This document shows, piece by piece, positions 27,240-37,230 of a DNA stretch of 64,000 bases. The position numbers and the translations under genes are program-made. The notes beneath the pieces are model-generated. The model was not told where the DNA came from. It searched no databases and saw only the letters and a list, made by a program, of their open reading frames with translations. The stretch is from Methylothermaceae bacterium. GTDB lineage: Bacteria; Pseudomonadota; Gammaproteobacteria; Methylococcales; Methylothermaceae. The DNA lies in contig JALSIB010000022.1 of assembly GCA_026981855.1 (NCBI GenBank), positions 1 to 64,000 of the forward strand, in the 5' to 3' direction. Every line of letters starts with the position of its first letter. The first letter of the stretch is position 1.

Positions 27240-27319
27240 TATGACAGAAAGATTAAAAAGTTTGCGGAGGAGTCGGGCGGTTTTGTGCTAAGGGTTTGTT
27301 GTCCATGGGGATTCATGGG

Positions 27320-27335
27320 TGGCATGGTCCCTGCT
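27320..27335 (+). promoter_or_regulatory. Sigma-54-like promoter for hupSLC
   Basis: TGGCAT-GGTCC-CTGCT has the GG/GC pair at correct spacing and the TGGCAY half intact; the -12 half has C for T. It is 62 bases upstream of the hupS ATG. With HupR in the window, sigma-54 control is expected. Confidence 0.5.
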
Positions 27336-27396
27336 TGGTTTCCCGGCAGGCCAGCTTGAGACGAGCCGGGATATAAAAACCGAGGAGGCTATCGCC

Positions 27397-28476
27397 ATGA
27401 CCGAAACCTTTTATGAAGTGATGCGGCGGCAGGGCATCTCGCGCCGCAGTTTTCTGAAATTTTGCAGTCTGACCGCCGCGGCGTTGGGGTTGGGGCCACA
27501 GTTTGCGGGCAAGATCGCCCACGCGATGGAAACCAAGCCCCGTATTCCCGTTCTGTGGTTGCACGGGCTGGAGTGCACCTGCTGTTCGGAGTCCTTCATC
27601 CGCTCCGCCCACCCTTTGGCCAAGGATGTGATTTTGTCGATGGTGTCCCTGGACTACGACGACACCATCATGGCCGCCTCGGGTCATCAGGCCGAGGCGA
27701 TCGTCGATGAGATCGTGGAGAAATACAAGGGCAACTACCTGGTGGCGGTGGAAGGCAATCCCCCGCTCAACGAGGACGGCATGTACTGTATCATCGGCGG
27801 CAAGCCTTTCGTCGAGCAGCTCCGCTACGCCACCGAGCACTGCAAGGCCATCATTTCCTGGGGGTCTTGCGCTTCCTACGGCTGCGTCCAGGCGGCCAGG
27901 CCCAACCCCACCCGGGCCACCCCGGTTCACAAGGTCATCACCGGAAAACCGATCATCAAGGTGCCGGGCTGTCCGCCGATCGCCGAGGTGATGACGGCGG
28001 TGATCACCTATCTGCTGACCTTCGAGCAAATTCCCGAACTGGACCGCCAGGGACGCCCGAAGATGTTCTACAGTCAGCGTATCCACGACAAATGCTACCG
28101 CCGTCCCCACTTCGACGCCGGCCAGTTCGTGGAAAGCTGGGACGACGAAGGCGCGCGCAAGGGTTACTGCCTTTACAAGATGGGCTGCAAGGGCCCCACC
28201 ACTTACAACGCCTGTTCCACCATCCGCTGGAACGAGGGAACCTCCTTTCCCATCCAGGCCGGTCACGGTTGTATCGGCTGTTCGGAGGACGGTTTCTGGG
28301 ACAAGGGTTCCTGGTACGCCAGACTGACCGACATCAAGCAGTTCGGGGTGGAGGCGAACGCCGACCGGATCGGCGGTGGCTTGGCGGCCGTGGTGGGTTC
28401 CGCCGTGGCCGTCCACGCCGCTGTCAGCGCCGTCAAGCATAAAGAACATCAAGAAGAGAAGAAGGGAGACGAATAA
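27397..28476 (+). CDS. hupS: O2-tolerant uptake NiFe hydrogenase small subunit
   Basis: A 359-residue Tat-exported Fe-S subunit. The signal peptide has RRSFLKF (16-22) and ends AHA before Met44. After cleavage there, Cys60, 62, 63, 158, 163 and 192 become mature Cys17, 19, 20, 115, 120 and 149, exactly the six ligands of the [4Fe-3S] proximal cluster in oxygen-tolerant group 1d enzymes. Medial and distal cluster ligands lie in the [22 protein letters not shown] and [12 protein letters not shown] segments. A C-terminal hydrophobic helix ([20 protein letters not shown]) anchors it. GAGGAGG precedes the ATG. Confidence 0.97.
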   Translation: MTETFYEVMRRQGISRRSFLKFCSLTAAALGLGPQFAGKIAHAMETKPRIPVLWLHGLECTCCSESFIRSAHPLAKDVILSMVSLDYDDTIMAASGHQAEAIVDEIVEKYKGNYLVAVEGNPPLNEDGMYCIIGGKPFVEQLRYATEHCKAIISWGSCASYGCVQAARPNPTRATPVHKVITGKPIIKVPGCPPIAEVMTAVITYLLTFEQIPELDRQGRPKMFYSQRIHDKCYRRPHFDAGQFVESWDDEGARKGYCLYKMGCKGPTTYNACSTIRWNEGTSFPIQAGHGCIGCSEDGFWDKGSWYARLTDIKQFGVEANADRIGGGLAAVVGSAVAVHAAVSAVKHKEHQEEKKGDE

Positions 28477-30290
28477 TGGCCGTGATCAAGACACCCAATG
28501 GATATTCCCTGGACACCGGCGGCCGGCGCGTGGTGGTCGATCCGGTTACCCGTATCGAGGGTCACATGCGTTGCGAGGTCAACGTGGACGAGAACAATGT
28601 GATTCGCAACGCCGTTTCCACCGGCACCATGTGGCGTGGCCTCGAAGTGATCCTCAAGGGGCGCGATCCCCGCGATGCTTGGGCTTTCGTGGAGCGGATC
28701 TGCGGCGTGTGCACCGGTTGTCACGCCCTGGCCTCGGTGCGTGCGGTGGAGGATGCCCTGGGCATCGAGATTCCCCGCAACGCCCACCTGATCCGTGAGA
28801 TGATGGCAAAAACGCTCCAGGTGCACGATCATGTGGTGCATTTCTACCATTTGCATGCGCTCGACTGGGTCAATCCGGTCAATGCGTTGAAAGCCGACCC
28901 GCGGGGAACCTCCAGGCTTCAGCAGACGGTTTCCCCCCATCACCCGCTCTCCAGCCCCGGTTATTTCCGGGACATCCAGACGCGGATCCGCAAATTCGTC
29001 GAGTCTGGTCAGTTGGGGCCTTTCAAGAACGGTTACTGGGACAATCCCGCCTACAAGCTGTCCCCGGAAGCGGATCTGATGGCCGTCGCCCATTACCTGG
29101 AGGCGCTCGATCTGCAGAAGGAGTTTGTCAAGGTCCACACGGTCTTCGGAGGCAAGAATCCGCACCCCAACTATCTGGTGGGCGGTGTGCCCTGCGCCAT
29201 CAACATGGACGGCGATCTGTCGGCGGGCGCGCCCCTCAACATGGAGCGGCTCAATTTCGTCCGGGCCCGCATCCAGGAGATGGTGGATTTCTGCAAGAAC
29301 GTCTACGTGCCGGATGTCATCGCCATCGCCAGCTTCTACAAGGACTGGCTCTATGGTGGCGGTCACGGGGCCTACAACGTCATGGATTACGGCGCGTACC
29401 CCAAGATTCCTTATCACAAGTCCACCGATCAATTGCCCGGCGGGGTGATCCTCAACGGCAACTGGGACGAGATTCACGAGATCGATCCCCGCGATCCGGA
29501 GCAGGTGCAGGAATTCGTCGCCCATTCCTGGTATTCCTATCCGAACGAAAGCGTCGGGCTCCATCCCTGGGATGGCATCACCGAGCCGAATTTCGAGCTG
29601 GGTCCCAACACCAAAGGCACCAAGACCCATATCAAGGAACTGGACGAAAACGCCAAGTATTCCTGGATCAAGGCGCCGCGCTGGCGCGGTCACGCCGTCG
29701 AGGTGGGGCCGCTGTCGCGCTACACCCTGGCTTATGCCCATGGAGTCGATTACGTGCGCAACCAGGTGGAAACCAGCCTGGCTTTCTTCAATCGGCTGGC
29801 CGGGACCGACCTGGATCCCAAAACGGCGCTTCGCAGCACCATCGGACGTACGCTGGCCCGCGCACTGGAGGCGGAATATTGCGCCGACATGATGGTGGAC
29901 GACTGGAATGAATTGATCGCCAACATAAAGTCCGGCGATACCGCTACCGCCAACATGTCCAAGTGGGATCCCGCCACCTGGCCGTCCGAGGCCAAGGGCG
30001 TGGGGACGGTGGCGGCTCCGCGCGGTGCGCTGGGGCACTGGATCCGGATCAAGGATGGCCGGATCGAGAACTATCAATGCGTGGTGCCCACCACCTGGAA
30101 TGGTTCCCCCCGCGATCCTGCCGGCAACATCGGCGCGTTCGAGGCCTGCCTCATGAACACCCCCATGGAGCGCCCCGACGAACCGGTCGAGATCCTCCGC
30201 AGCCTGCACAGTTTCGACCCTTGCCTGGCGTGCTCCACCCATGTGATGAGCGAGGACGGCGAGGAACTGACCCAGGTCAAGATTCGCTGA
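28476..30290 (+). CDS. hupL: O2-tolerant uptake NiFe hydrogenase large subunit
   Basis: A 604-residue catalytic subunit that oxidises H2 in the periplasm. The nickel ligands are [10 protein letters not shown] (about 74-83) and DPCLACSTH near the C-terminus. Fifteen further residues ([15 protein letters not shown]) form the propeptide removed by HupD after the His. [12 protein letters not shown] near the N-terminus is the family signature. Length is typical. The ATG overlaps the hupS stop by one base. It lacks its own signal and travels with HupS. Confidence 0.97.
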   Translation: MAVIKTPNGYSLDTGGRRVVVDPVTRIEGHMRCEVNVDENNVIRNAVSTGTMWRGLEVILKGRDPRDAWAFVERICGVCTGCHALASVRAVEDALGIEIPRNAHLIREMMAKTLQVHDHVVHFYHLHALDWVNPVNALKADPRGTSRLQQTVSPHHPLSSPGYFRDIQTRIRKFVESGQLGPFKNGYWDNPAYKLSPEADLMAVAHYLEALDLQKEFVKVHTVFGGKNPHPNYLVGGVPCAINMDGDLSAGAPLNMERLNFVRARIQEMVDFCKNVYVPDVIAIASFYKDWLYGGGHGAYNVMDYGAYPKIPYHKSTDQLPGGVILNGNWDEIHEIDPRDPEQVQEFVAHSWYSYPNESVGLHPWDGITEPNFELGPNTKGTKTHIKELDENAKYSWIKAPRWRGHAVEVGPLSRYTLAYAHGVDYVRNQVETSLAFFNRLAGTDLDPKTALRSTIGRTLARALEAEYCADMMVDDWNELIANIKSGDTATANMSKWDPATWPSEAKGVGTVAAPRGALGHWIRIKDGRIENYQCVVPTTWNGSPRDPAGNIGAFEACLMNTPMERPDEPVEILRSLHSFDPCLACSTHVMSEDGEELTQVKIR

Positions 30291-30348
30291 GATATGCAAT
30301 CCCGGTTCCAGGCCGCAGGGCCTGGAACCTTTCGCGAGGAGAAACGCA

Positions 30349-31059
30349 ATGTCCGCCAATGTATCGAACCGACATGAAGAGTCGGCTGTTTACGTCTATC
30401 AAATACCTCTGCGGCTGTGGCATTGGATCAATGCCCTGGCCGTCGTGGTGCTGGTGGTGACCGGCTATCTGATCGCCAGCCCGCTGTCGAGCGTTCCCGG
30501 GGAAGCCAGCGAAAATTTTCTGATGGGGTATATCCGTTTCACCCATTTCACGGCCGGTTATGTCCTGGCCATCGGGTTTCTGTTCCGGATCTACTGGAGC
30601 ATCGTGGGAAACGCGCTTTCACGGGAAATATTTCTGCCGCCGGTTCACCGGCTCGACTGGTGGAAGGGGGTGCTGCATGAAATCCGGTGGTATCTTTTCC
30701 TCACCCGGGAGCCCAAGACCTACCTGGGGCACAATCCGCTGGCGACCATCGCCATGCATGTGATGTTCGTGTGGGGCACGGTGTTCATGATCGTGACCGG
30801 ATTCGCTCTCTACGGCGAGGGAACCGGCATGGGGTCGTGGCAGTACGAATTGTTCAGCGCCTGGGTCATCCCCTTGTTCGGACAGAGCCAGGATGTCCAC
30901 ACCTGGCATCATCTGGTCATGTGGTATCTGGTGATCTTCGTCATCGCTCATGTGTATGTGGCGGTTCGGGAGGACATCATGTCGAATCAGTCCGTCCTCA
31001 GCGCCATGATTACCGGTTGGCGCACTTTCCGGAAGCCGGGAAACCCCGGAGCCGATTGA
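30349..31059 (+). CDS. hupC: Hydrogenase b-type cytochrome HupC
   Basis: A 236-residue membrane cytochrome that passes electrons from HupSL to quinone. There are four transmembrane helices. Haem-ligand histidines lie in LRLWHWINALAV (helix 1), FTHFTAGYVLAIGF (helix 2) and DVHTWHHLVMWYLVIFVIAHVYVAVREDI (helix 4), the HyaC/HupC pattern. GCGAGGAG precedes the ATG. It ends the operon; no hupE or other gene follows on this strand. Confidence 0.95.
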   Translation: MSANVSNRHEESAVYVYQIPLRLWHWINALAVVVLVVTGYLIASPLSSVPGEASENFLMGYIRFTHFTAGYVLAIGFLFRIYWSIVGNALSREIFLPPVHRLDWWKGVLHEIRWYLFLTREPKTYLGHNPLATIAMHVMFVWGTVFMIVTGFALYGEGTGMGSWQYELFSAWVIPLFGQSQDVHTWHHLVMWYLVIFVIAHVYVAVREDIMSNQSVLSAMITGWRTFRKPGNPGAD

Positions 31060-31086
31060 TTCCACTTTTCCCCCCGCCGCCGGCAT

Positions 31087-31129
31087 AAAAAAATCCGCTG
31101 CCGCCTCTTCTGTGGAGGTGACAGCGGAT
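31087..31129 (-). terminator. Rho-independent terminator, minus strand
   Basis: A stem built from ATCCGCTG and CAGCGGAT, extended by CCGCCTC/GAGGTG, encloses a small loop. On the minus strand it is followed by seven T. It lies about 240 bases after the RND permease stop and could also stop hupC readthrough as a stem. Confidence 0.7.
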
Positions 31130-31320
31130 GAAAGGGAGGAGTCTCTCGCCAACTGAAAACCGGCCGCCGGGAAATCACCCTGGAGCGGATCGCCCGCTAT
31201 GGCGGAGCCGGGCGGGTGGCTGCGATTCCCGGCGCTGATGAGAGGATACTCCAAGGGGGATAAACCTGACCTGAACGGCGCGGTGGAAATTCCGGCTGGG
31301 TTGGGGGAAGGCGAATTGAC

Positions 31321-31341
31321 GTGACCGGCCAGGCCGGTCAC
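31321..31341. terminator. Perfect 21-base palindrome after the RND operon
   Basis: GTGACCGGCC and its exact complement GGCCGGTCAC flank a single A. It is 28 bases beyond the RND permease stop. It can fold as an 8-bp stem with a 5-base loop. No T-run follows, so it may be an RNA-stabilising end or a protein-binding site. Confidence 0.4.
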
Positions 31342-31369
31342 AGAGTGTCATGCGCAGGGCGATAGCGGG

Positions 31370-34300
31370 TTATTGCGGAGCGGGTTCCTTTTTCCGGTTC
31401 AACAGGTGGTAGACCACCGGAATCACCAGCAGGGTGAAGCTGGTGGAAGCGAAAATGCCGAAGATGAAGCTCCAGGCCAGTCCTGAAAAAATCGGATCTA
31501 AAGTGATCACTACAGCACCGAACATGGCTGTAGAAGCCGTGAGGATGATTGGGCGCATGCGGACGGCGCCAGCTTCGATCAGGGCGTCGGAAAGGGAGGC
31601 GCCCTGAGACTGAAGTCGCTGGATGAAGTCGATCAGGATGATGGAGTTGCGTACCACGATGCCGGCCAGGGCGATCATGCCGATCATGGCGGTGGCGGTG
31701 AAGAAGATGGGGTTGGGATATTGGCCGATGGAGCCGGCAAACAGGTTGAGCAGCCAGAACCCGGGCATGATGCCGATGATGGTCAGGGGGATGGCGATCA
31801 TGATCACCACCGGCATGCCCAGCGAGTCGGTCTGCATTACCAGCAGGATGTAGATCATCACCAGGGCGGCGGCGAAAGCCAAGCCCAGGTCACGAAACAC
31901 GTCCACGGTGATTTTCCACTCACCCTCGCCTCGCAGGGTGAAGTCGTAACCTTCCGGCAGCGGGTCGTCCTCGAACATCCGGGTCAGCTCGATCACTGCT
32001 TCCACCGGGGCATGGCCGGCCATTTCGGCGATCACATAACCGACGGGTTTGAGATTCTTGTGATAGCGGGTCACGGGTACGGATTCCTGTTCGAAATGCC
32101 CCAGTTCGCTCAGCGGAATCAGTCTCCCGTCGGCACTGCGGATCCGCAGGGTCGCGAGCATTTCCGGGTGGGATCGGAGCGGGCGTTCGAGCCGCACGAC
32201 CGCCGGCGCGGGCTGGCGTTCGTAAGGGGCGTGAAGCAGTCCCGTCCGGCTGCCGCCCAGGGCGGTCGCCAGGGTTTCGCTGACCTGGCGCACGCTGATG
32301 CCATGGAGGGCGGCTTTCGCCTGATCCAGCCGGAAATGCAACTGGTTCTGGGGTTCGTCCACGAAATCGTCCACGTCCACCAGAATATCGAGTTTTTCGA
32401 ATCCCTCGCGCACCTTGAGGGTATTGGCCGCCAAATCGTCATAGGACGCGCCGGGCGGTCCGTAGACCTCCGCCACCACGGTTGAGAGCACCGGCGGGCC
32501 CGGCGGAATCTCGACGATCTTGATGCTGACGCCGTGCCTGGCGGCGATGCGCTCGATGTCGGGACGGATACGCAGGGCGATTTCGTGAGACTGTTGTTCG
32601 CGTGCGTGTTTGTGGACCAGATTGATGCGGATGTCGCCTTGCCAGCTGCCATGCCGCAGATAATAGTGGCGTACCAGGCCGTTGAAGTCCATGGGGGATC
32701 CCTGCCCCACGTAAGTCTCGAAATCGGTCACTTCGTTTACCGTGCCCAGATAGTCTTCCAGCTCCCGGGCCACCGCATCGGTTCGTTCCAGACTGCTGCC
32801 CCGGGGCATGTCGATGACCAGCTGCAATTCGTTCTTGTTGTCGAAGGGGAGCAGCTTCAGCGGTATGGCGAAGACCACCAGCAGACACGCGGCAAAGAAC
32901 AACACGGCGACGAAGCCCAGAAACAGATACGAGCGCTTGGGCGTTTGGATGATCGGCCCCAGAATTCTTTCGTACAGGCGATAGAAAGCGGTCTGCCGGA
33001 TTTTGAAAGGTTTTTCATTTCCTTTTCCATACTCCACCTGGAGCAGATGGTAGCTGGCCCAGGGGGTGACGGTGAAAGCCACCAGCAGTGACATCAGCAT
33101 CGCGACCGGTACGTTGAAAGCCATCGGCGCCATGTAGGGGCCCATCATGCCGGTGATGTAGAACATCGGCAGGAAGGAGACGATCACCGTGAAGGTGGCG
33201 TAGATGGTCGGTGGCCTGACTTCGTCCACCGCGGTGAGGGCGGCCTCCAGCGGGGGTTGCTTGCGCAGCTTGAAGTGACGGTAGATGTTTTCCACGTCGA
33301 CGATGGGATCGTCCACCAACAGGCCCAGGGACAAAACCAAGGCGAAAAGTGTCACCCGGTTGATGGTGTAACCGAACACCAGATCGCAGAACAGGGTCAC
33401 GCCCAGGGTCATGGGGACGGCGATGGCGACGATGAAGGCTTCCCGGACCCCCAAGGCTATGGCGAGAATGGTCACTACGATGGCGATGGCGACGAACAGA
33501 TGTTCCACCAGCTCGTTGACCTTGTCGTTGGCGGTTTCCCCATAGTCGCGGGTGACGGTGACCGTCACCTGGGAGGGAATGACGCTGCCGTGCAGCGATT
33601 CCATCTTGGCGATGACGTTGCGGGCGACGGTCACGGCGTTGGCGCCGCGCCGTTTGGGAACCGCGATGGTGACTGCCGGCCGGTCGTCGCCGGGCTCCGC
33701 CTGGGGGCCTGCGATCCGTTTGCTGTGGTGGGCCTGGGGGCCGAAACCGATGCGGGTGTAGGTTTCGATCTCCGCCGGTCCGTCTTCGACCCTGGCCACC
33801 TCGCGTAAATAGACCGGTCTGCCATGATGCTGAGCGACGACCGTGTTTTCCGCCTGTTCCAACGATTGCCAGAACGGCCCGGCTTCGAGGCGGACCCGGC
33901 GGTTTTGGTGATCGTATTCGCCGGCCTGAAGATTGAAATTGGCCTGGCCCAGGGATCGGATCAGTTCCCCCAGGCTGAGCCGATAGGCCGCCAGCCTGGC
34001 GGGATCGGGATAGATCTTCAGGGTGCGCCGTTGCCCGCCGGTGATCCAGATTTTTCCGGTGTCCTCCACCTGGCCGATCTTGTCCACCAGTTCCTCGGCA
34101 ACACGCCTCAGCTCATAGGTACCATAGGCGGGGTCGGAGGAAGACAGGGTCAGCAGAACGATGGGAACGTCGTCGATTTCCACCGGCTTGACGATCCAGG
34201 AAGTCACGAAGGGGGGGATCATGTCCTGATTGGACATCAGCTTGCTCCAGGTCTTGAGCAGGCTGTCCTCGCGGTCCTCACCGACGTAATAGCGCACGGT

Positions 34301-34597
34301 GGCGATGGCCCGCCCCGGCATCGACATGGAATAAACGTATTCGACCCCCGGAATTTCCCACAGCTTGTGTTCCATCGGCGTGGCCACCAGTTTTTCCACC
34401 TCGTCCACCGAGGCGCCGGGCGCTTCTACCATGATGTCCATCACCGGCACCACGATCTGCGGTTCTTCTTCCCGGGGGGTCAGCAGCAGGGCGGCCACCC
34501 CCATCAGCAGGGAGCCGATGAGGATCAGCGGCGAGAGCCGGGAGGTGATGAAGACCTTGACGATCCGGGCGGTGAAGCCCAAGGCGTTGTCAGTCAC
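31370..34597 (-). CDS. RND-family efflux permease
   Basis: A 1075-residue inner-membrane proton antiporter of the AcrB/MexF superfamily with twelve helices and two large periplasmic loops. The helix-4 proton-relay motif is GLLVDDPIVDVENIYRH with the Asp pair. REEEPQIVVPVMDIMVEAPGA is the N-terminal porter region; the HME-type helix-4 signature is absent, so a hydrophobic or amphiphilic substrate is likelier than a metal. The start is a GTG directly after the adaptor's TAA. It works with the two genes upstream as a tripartite pump; the substrate cannot be read from sequence. Confidence 0.93.
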   Translation of the reverse strand: MTDNALGFTARIVKVFITSRLSPLILIGSLLMGVAALLLTPREEEPQIVVPVMDIMVEAPGASVDEVEKLVATPMEHKLWEIPGVEYVYSMSMPGRAIATVRYYVGEDREDSLLKTWSKLMSNQDMIPPFVTSWIVKPVEIDDVPIVLLTLSSSDPAYGTYELRRVAEELVDKIGQVEDTGKIWITGGQRRTLKIYPDPARLAAYRLSLGELIRSLGQANFNLQAGEYDHQNRRVRLEAGPFWQSLEQAENTVVAQHHGRPVYLREVARVEDGPAEIETYTRIGFGPQAHHSKRIAGPQAEPGDDRPAVTIAVPKRRGANAVTVARNVIAKMESLHGSVIPSQVTVTVTRDYGETANDKVNELVEHLFVAIAIVVTILAIALGVREAFIVAIAVPMTLGVTLFCDLVFGYTINRVTLFALVLSLGLLVDDPIVDVENIYRHFKLRKQPPLEAALTAVDEVRPPTIYATFTVIVSFLPMFYITGMMGPYMAPMAFNVPVAMLMSLLVAFTVTPWASYHLLQVEYGKGNEKPFKIRQTAFYRLYERILGPIIQTPKRSYLFLGFVAVLFFAACLLVVFAIPLKLLPFDNKNELQLVIDMPRGSSLERTDAVARELEDYLGTVNEVTDFETYVGQGSPMDFNGLVRHYYLRHGSWQGDIRINLVHKHAREQQSHEIALRIRPDIERIAARHGVSIKIVEIPPGPPVLSTVVAEVYGPPGASYDDLAANTLKVREGFEKLDILVDVDDFVDEPQNQLHFRLDQAKAALHGISVRQVSETLATALGGSRTGLLHAPYERQPAPAVVRLERPLRSHPEMLATLRIRSADGRLIPLSELGHFEQESVPVTRYHKNLKPVGYVIAEMAGHAPVEAVIELTRMFEDDPLPEGYDFTLRGEGEWKITVDVFRDLGLAFAAALVMIYILLVMQTDSLGMPVVIMIAIPLTIIGIMPGFWLLNLFAGSIGQYPNPIFFTATAMIGMIALAGIVVRNSIILIDFIQRLQSQGASLSDALIEAGAVRMRPIILTASTAMFGAVVITLDPIFSGLAWSFIFGIFASTSFTLLVIPVVYHLLNRKKEPAPQ

Positions 34598-35689
34598 TTA
34601 ACCGTCTCCCCCGGGCTTGCCCGATCCATTGGGAAGCAACACCACGTCCCCGGGAGAGAGCCCCGAGAGGATTTCCACCCTGCCGTCGATGACGCTTCCG
34701 GTTCTTACCAGACGAACGAAGGCTTTGCCGTCGATGACCTGGGTCACCTGTTCGAGCTGGCCGACCCGCTTGACGGCTGCAAGTGGCACCAAGCGGGTTT
34801 TCTGTCTGCCACAGGACTGTTCGGCCCAGACGAATGCGCCGGGCAGCAAGGCAGGTTCCGGCGGCAGAGCGGCTTTGACCAGAAGGGTGTGGCTGGCGGG
34901 ATCGGCGGCGGCGGATTTGTCCGTCACTTCGGCGGCCAGCCGTTTCCCGGAGGCCGGATCGATGATCGTCAGGGATTGCCCCGGCTCGAGCAAACGGGCG
35001 CAGTGTTCGGGAATGGCGGTTTCGATCCGCATCCGGGAAGGATTCTGCAAAGCCAGAATGGGTTTTCCGGGCAGCCCCATGTCCCCCGGATCAGCGAAAC
35101 GTTCGACCACTTCTCCCGGGAAAGGCGCCCTGATCCGGGTTTCATTCAGTTGGGCCCGCAAAGCCTCCACCTGATGACGCGACTGTTCGACCCGGGCACG
35201 GCTGGTCCTGGCTGCCGCCACGGCGGCGTCGAGGGCTTGCCGGGTGGCGGCGCCCTGGGCATGGAGGGTGGTTATCCTGCGGGCATCGGCTGCCGCCCGT
35301 GCCGCCTGGGCCCTGGCGGCCGCCACGGCGGAGCGGGCCGCTTGCAGACGCGCCCTGATTTGATGGTCGTCGAGCCGCGCCAAAAGCTGTCCTTTATCGA
35401 CTTTGGCACCGATATCGACGGTGATTTCCATGATCCTTCCGGGAATCTTGGGCGCCACCCGGGCGATGGTATGGGTGGTGACGGTCGCGGGCCAGCGCAG
35501 CGTCAGGGGCAAGATCTCCTCCTCGACCCGGGTGGTGGGGCCTTGCGCCCGGGGTGCCATGGATTCGCCGTTTCCGGGGGGCACCTTGGCGGCGAAGGTG
35601 CCCTGGAGGTAAAGCAGCAGGAGGATCAGCCCCACTGCGGCGGCCGGTCCCCAGATCAGGCGGCTGGAAAGGGAACGTGGGGTGCTCAT
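34598..35689 (-). CDS. RND efflux periplasmic adaptor (membrane fusion protein)
   Basis: A 363-residue adaptor with one N-terminal helix (LIWGPAAAVGLILLLLYLQG). The lipoyl half-motif GRIMEITVDIGAKVDKGQLLARLD is followed by a long Ala/Arg/Gln coiled-coil hairpin (about 110-185) and the beta-barrel half GEVVERFADPGDMGLPGKPI. The ATG at 35689 overlaps the outer-membrane gene by ATGA. It links the permease to the TolC-like channel. Confidence 0.92.
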   Translation of the reverse strand: MSTPRSLSSRLIWGPAAAVGLILLLLYLQGTFAAKVPPGNGESMAPRAQGPTTRVEEEILPLTLRWPATVTTHTIARVAPKIPGRIMEITVDIGAKVDKGQLLARLDDHQIRARLQAARSAVAAARAQAARAAADARRITTLHAQGAATRQALDAAVAAARTSRARVEQSRHQVEALRAQLNETRIRAPFPGEVVERFADPGDMGLPGKPILALQNPSRMRIETAIPEHCARLLEPGQSLTIIDPASGKRLAAEVTDKSAAADPASHTLLVKAALPPEPALLPGAFVWAEQSCGRQKTRLVPLAAVKRVGQLEQVTQVIDGKAFVRLVRTGSVIDGRVEILSGLSPGDVVLLPNGSGKPGGDG

Positions 35690-37077
35690 AAGGGAGACTC
35701 CTGTTGGAACCAGAGGCCGGTGACCCGTTTGAGTTCGGCCTGGGCGATGAGGGCGTTGAAGCGGGCGCTTATCCAATGCAGGCGCGCCGCGGCGCGATCG
35801 GTTTCGGCTTCGAGAAAACGGGTGACGGTGGCGGTGCCGCCACGATATTGGGCCCGGACCAAGCGCAGGGCCTCGTCGGCGGCTTCGACCTGACGCCGGG
35901 CGACCTCCAGCCGCGCCAGCGCCTCGCGCAGATTCAGCCAGGCCTGTTTGACTTCCTGTTCCACCTGGAGGCGGGTTCGCTCCGCCATGGCCCTGGCTTC
36001 GTCGAGCCGCTGCCGGGCCTGCTGGATGCGGGCACTGACGGCGCCGCCCGAAAACAGATCGAGACGGGCTTGGACACCGACGGTCAGGTTGTCCTTGTCG
36101 GTGGAAAACCCTGGATCCTTACTGTTCTGGCCATAGACCAGGAAAGCGTCCACGGAGGGCAGCCGCGCGCCTTTGGCGGCCAGCAGTTCCTTTTCTCTCG
36201 CCGCCACCTGGCGGTTCGCCGCCCGCAATTCCGGCCTGGCCTCCATGGCCTTTTCGAGCCAGTTCGGGAACTCGCCGGCCGAGGTGGGCGGTTCGGTCTC
36301 GCCGGGCGCGATCTGGATATCTTCAGCGGCCGGCAACGCCAGCAGATTTCTCAATACCGCCTTGGCCGATTCGCTCAGGTTTTCCGCCCTGATCCGTTGT
36401 TCCCGGGCCCGGGCCAGCCTGACCTCCAGGGACAGCACGTCCGATTTCAACGCCATGCCCTGGCGCCGCCGCGCTTCCATGAAATCCAGTTCCCTGCTGA
36501 CCGTGGTCAGGGTCCGTTGGGCCACCTCCAGTCGTTTCGGGGCCTCGAGCAAATGATAAAAGGCGGTGCTGACGGCGGTGGCCAGTTGGTTGCGGAGGGC
36601 GGTCTTGCGGATCGTCGCCGCATCGACCCCCAGCCGCGCGGCCTGTTGGGCGTAATAATCCTGGCCGCCCCGGAACAGGGACCAGCGGACGCCCACTTCC
36701 GGGCGGAAGTCCTCCTCGTAGCCGGGTTGGTTGATGTCGGCGCCGGGACTGAAGCGGCGTTGGGAGACGATCATGCCGAAAGCGCGGGCGGGGTCGTTGG
36801 AGTGGGTGTAACTCAGGCCCGCGTAGACCTGTGGCATGAACGCCGCCCGGATCTCGCGCAGTCTCGCCATGGAAGCGCCGATTCTGGCCTCGGCGGCCCG
36901 CATGTCGGGGTTGTTGCGGAGGGCGAGGTCGATGGCGCGGGGCAGGGTCAGGGCGGCGGTGGCAACCGGAACGGGTTCAGGGGGCTCCCCATGGGAGGGG
37001 GCCGTGGCCGCGATGAGCGGGAAGGCCAGGAAAAACAGTCTCAAGCCCCGGTGAACCGTCATGTCGATATTGATCAA
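35686..37077 (-). CDS. TolC-family outer-membrane efflux channel
   Basis: A 463-residue OEP-family protein with a Sec signal peptide (about 1-30) and two OEP repeats, each a pair of long coiled-coil helices. Examples are ALTLPRAIDLALRNNPDMRAAEARIGAS near residue 45 and the second repeat starting WLEKAMEARPELRAANRQV. It is first in the pump operon (channel-adaptor-permease). No regulator gene is adjacent. Confidence 0.92.
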   Translation of the reverse strand: MINIDMTVHRGLRLFFLAFPLIAATAPSHGEPPEPVPVATAALTLPRAIDLALRNNPDMRAAEARIGASMARLREIRAAFMPQVYAGLSYTHSNDPARAFGMIVSQRRFSPGADINQPGYEEDFRPEVGVRWSLFRGGQDYYAQQAARLGVDAATIRKTALRNQLATAVSTAFYHLLEAPKRLEVAQRTLTTVSRELDFMEARRRQGMALKSDVLSLEVRLARAREQRIRAENLSESAKAVLRNLLALPAAEDIQIAPGETEPPTSAGEFPNWLEKAMEARPELRAANRQVAAREKELLAAKGARLPSVDAFLVYGQNSKDPGFSTDKDNLTVGVQARLDLFSGGAVSARIQQARQRLDEARAMAERTRLQVEQEVKQAWLNLREALARLEVARRQVEAADEALRLVRAQYRGGTATVTRFLEAETDRAAARLHWISARFNALIAQAELKRVTGLWFQQESPL

Positions 37078-37145
37078 TCCAGATTTTGGGTACTCGACAT
37101 TTTATTAGAGAATTCGAATAAAGCAAACCGAATACTTCCGCAGCT

Positions 37146-37172
37146 TACCACCTGTCACTTCTATCGGAAGGG
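37146..37172 (-). repeat. Dispersed repeat, copy 2
   Basis: Second copy of the element at 7853-7879; 16 consecutive bases (AGAAGTGACAGGTGGT) are identical. CTTCCG and CGGAAG flank it here as an inverted pair 24 bases apart. It sits between the hoxI stop and the start of the efflux operon. Confidence 0.4.
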
Positions 37173-37230
37173 GGAGTCATGATTGTCTTGAGTCCGACAG
37201 GGTTCCGGGCACGGAAAGCAAGGGGGATAA

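Noticed and set aside
28449-30359. Long minus-strand frame opposite hupL
   Set aside because: hupL is unmistakable on the other strand; the opposing frame has no recognisable motif.
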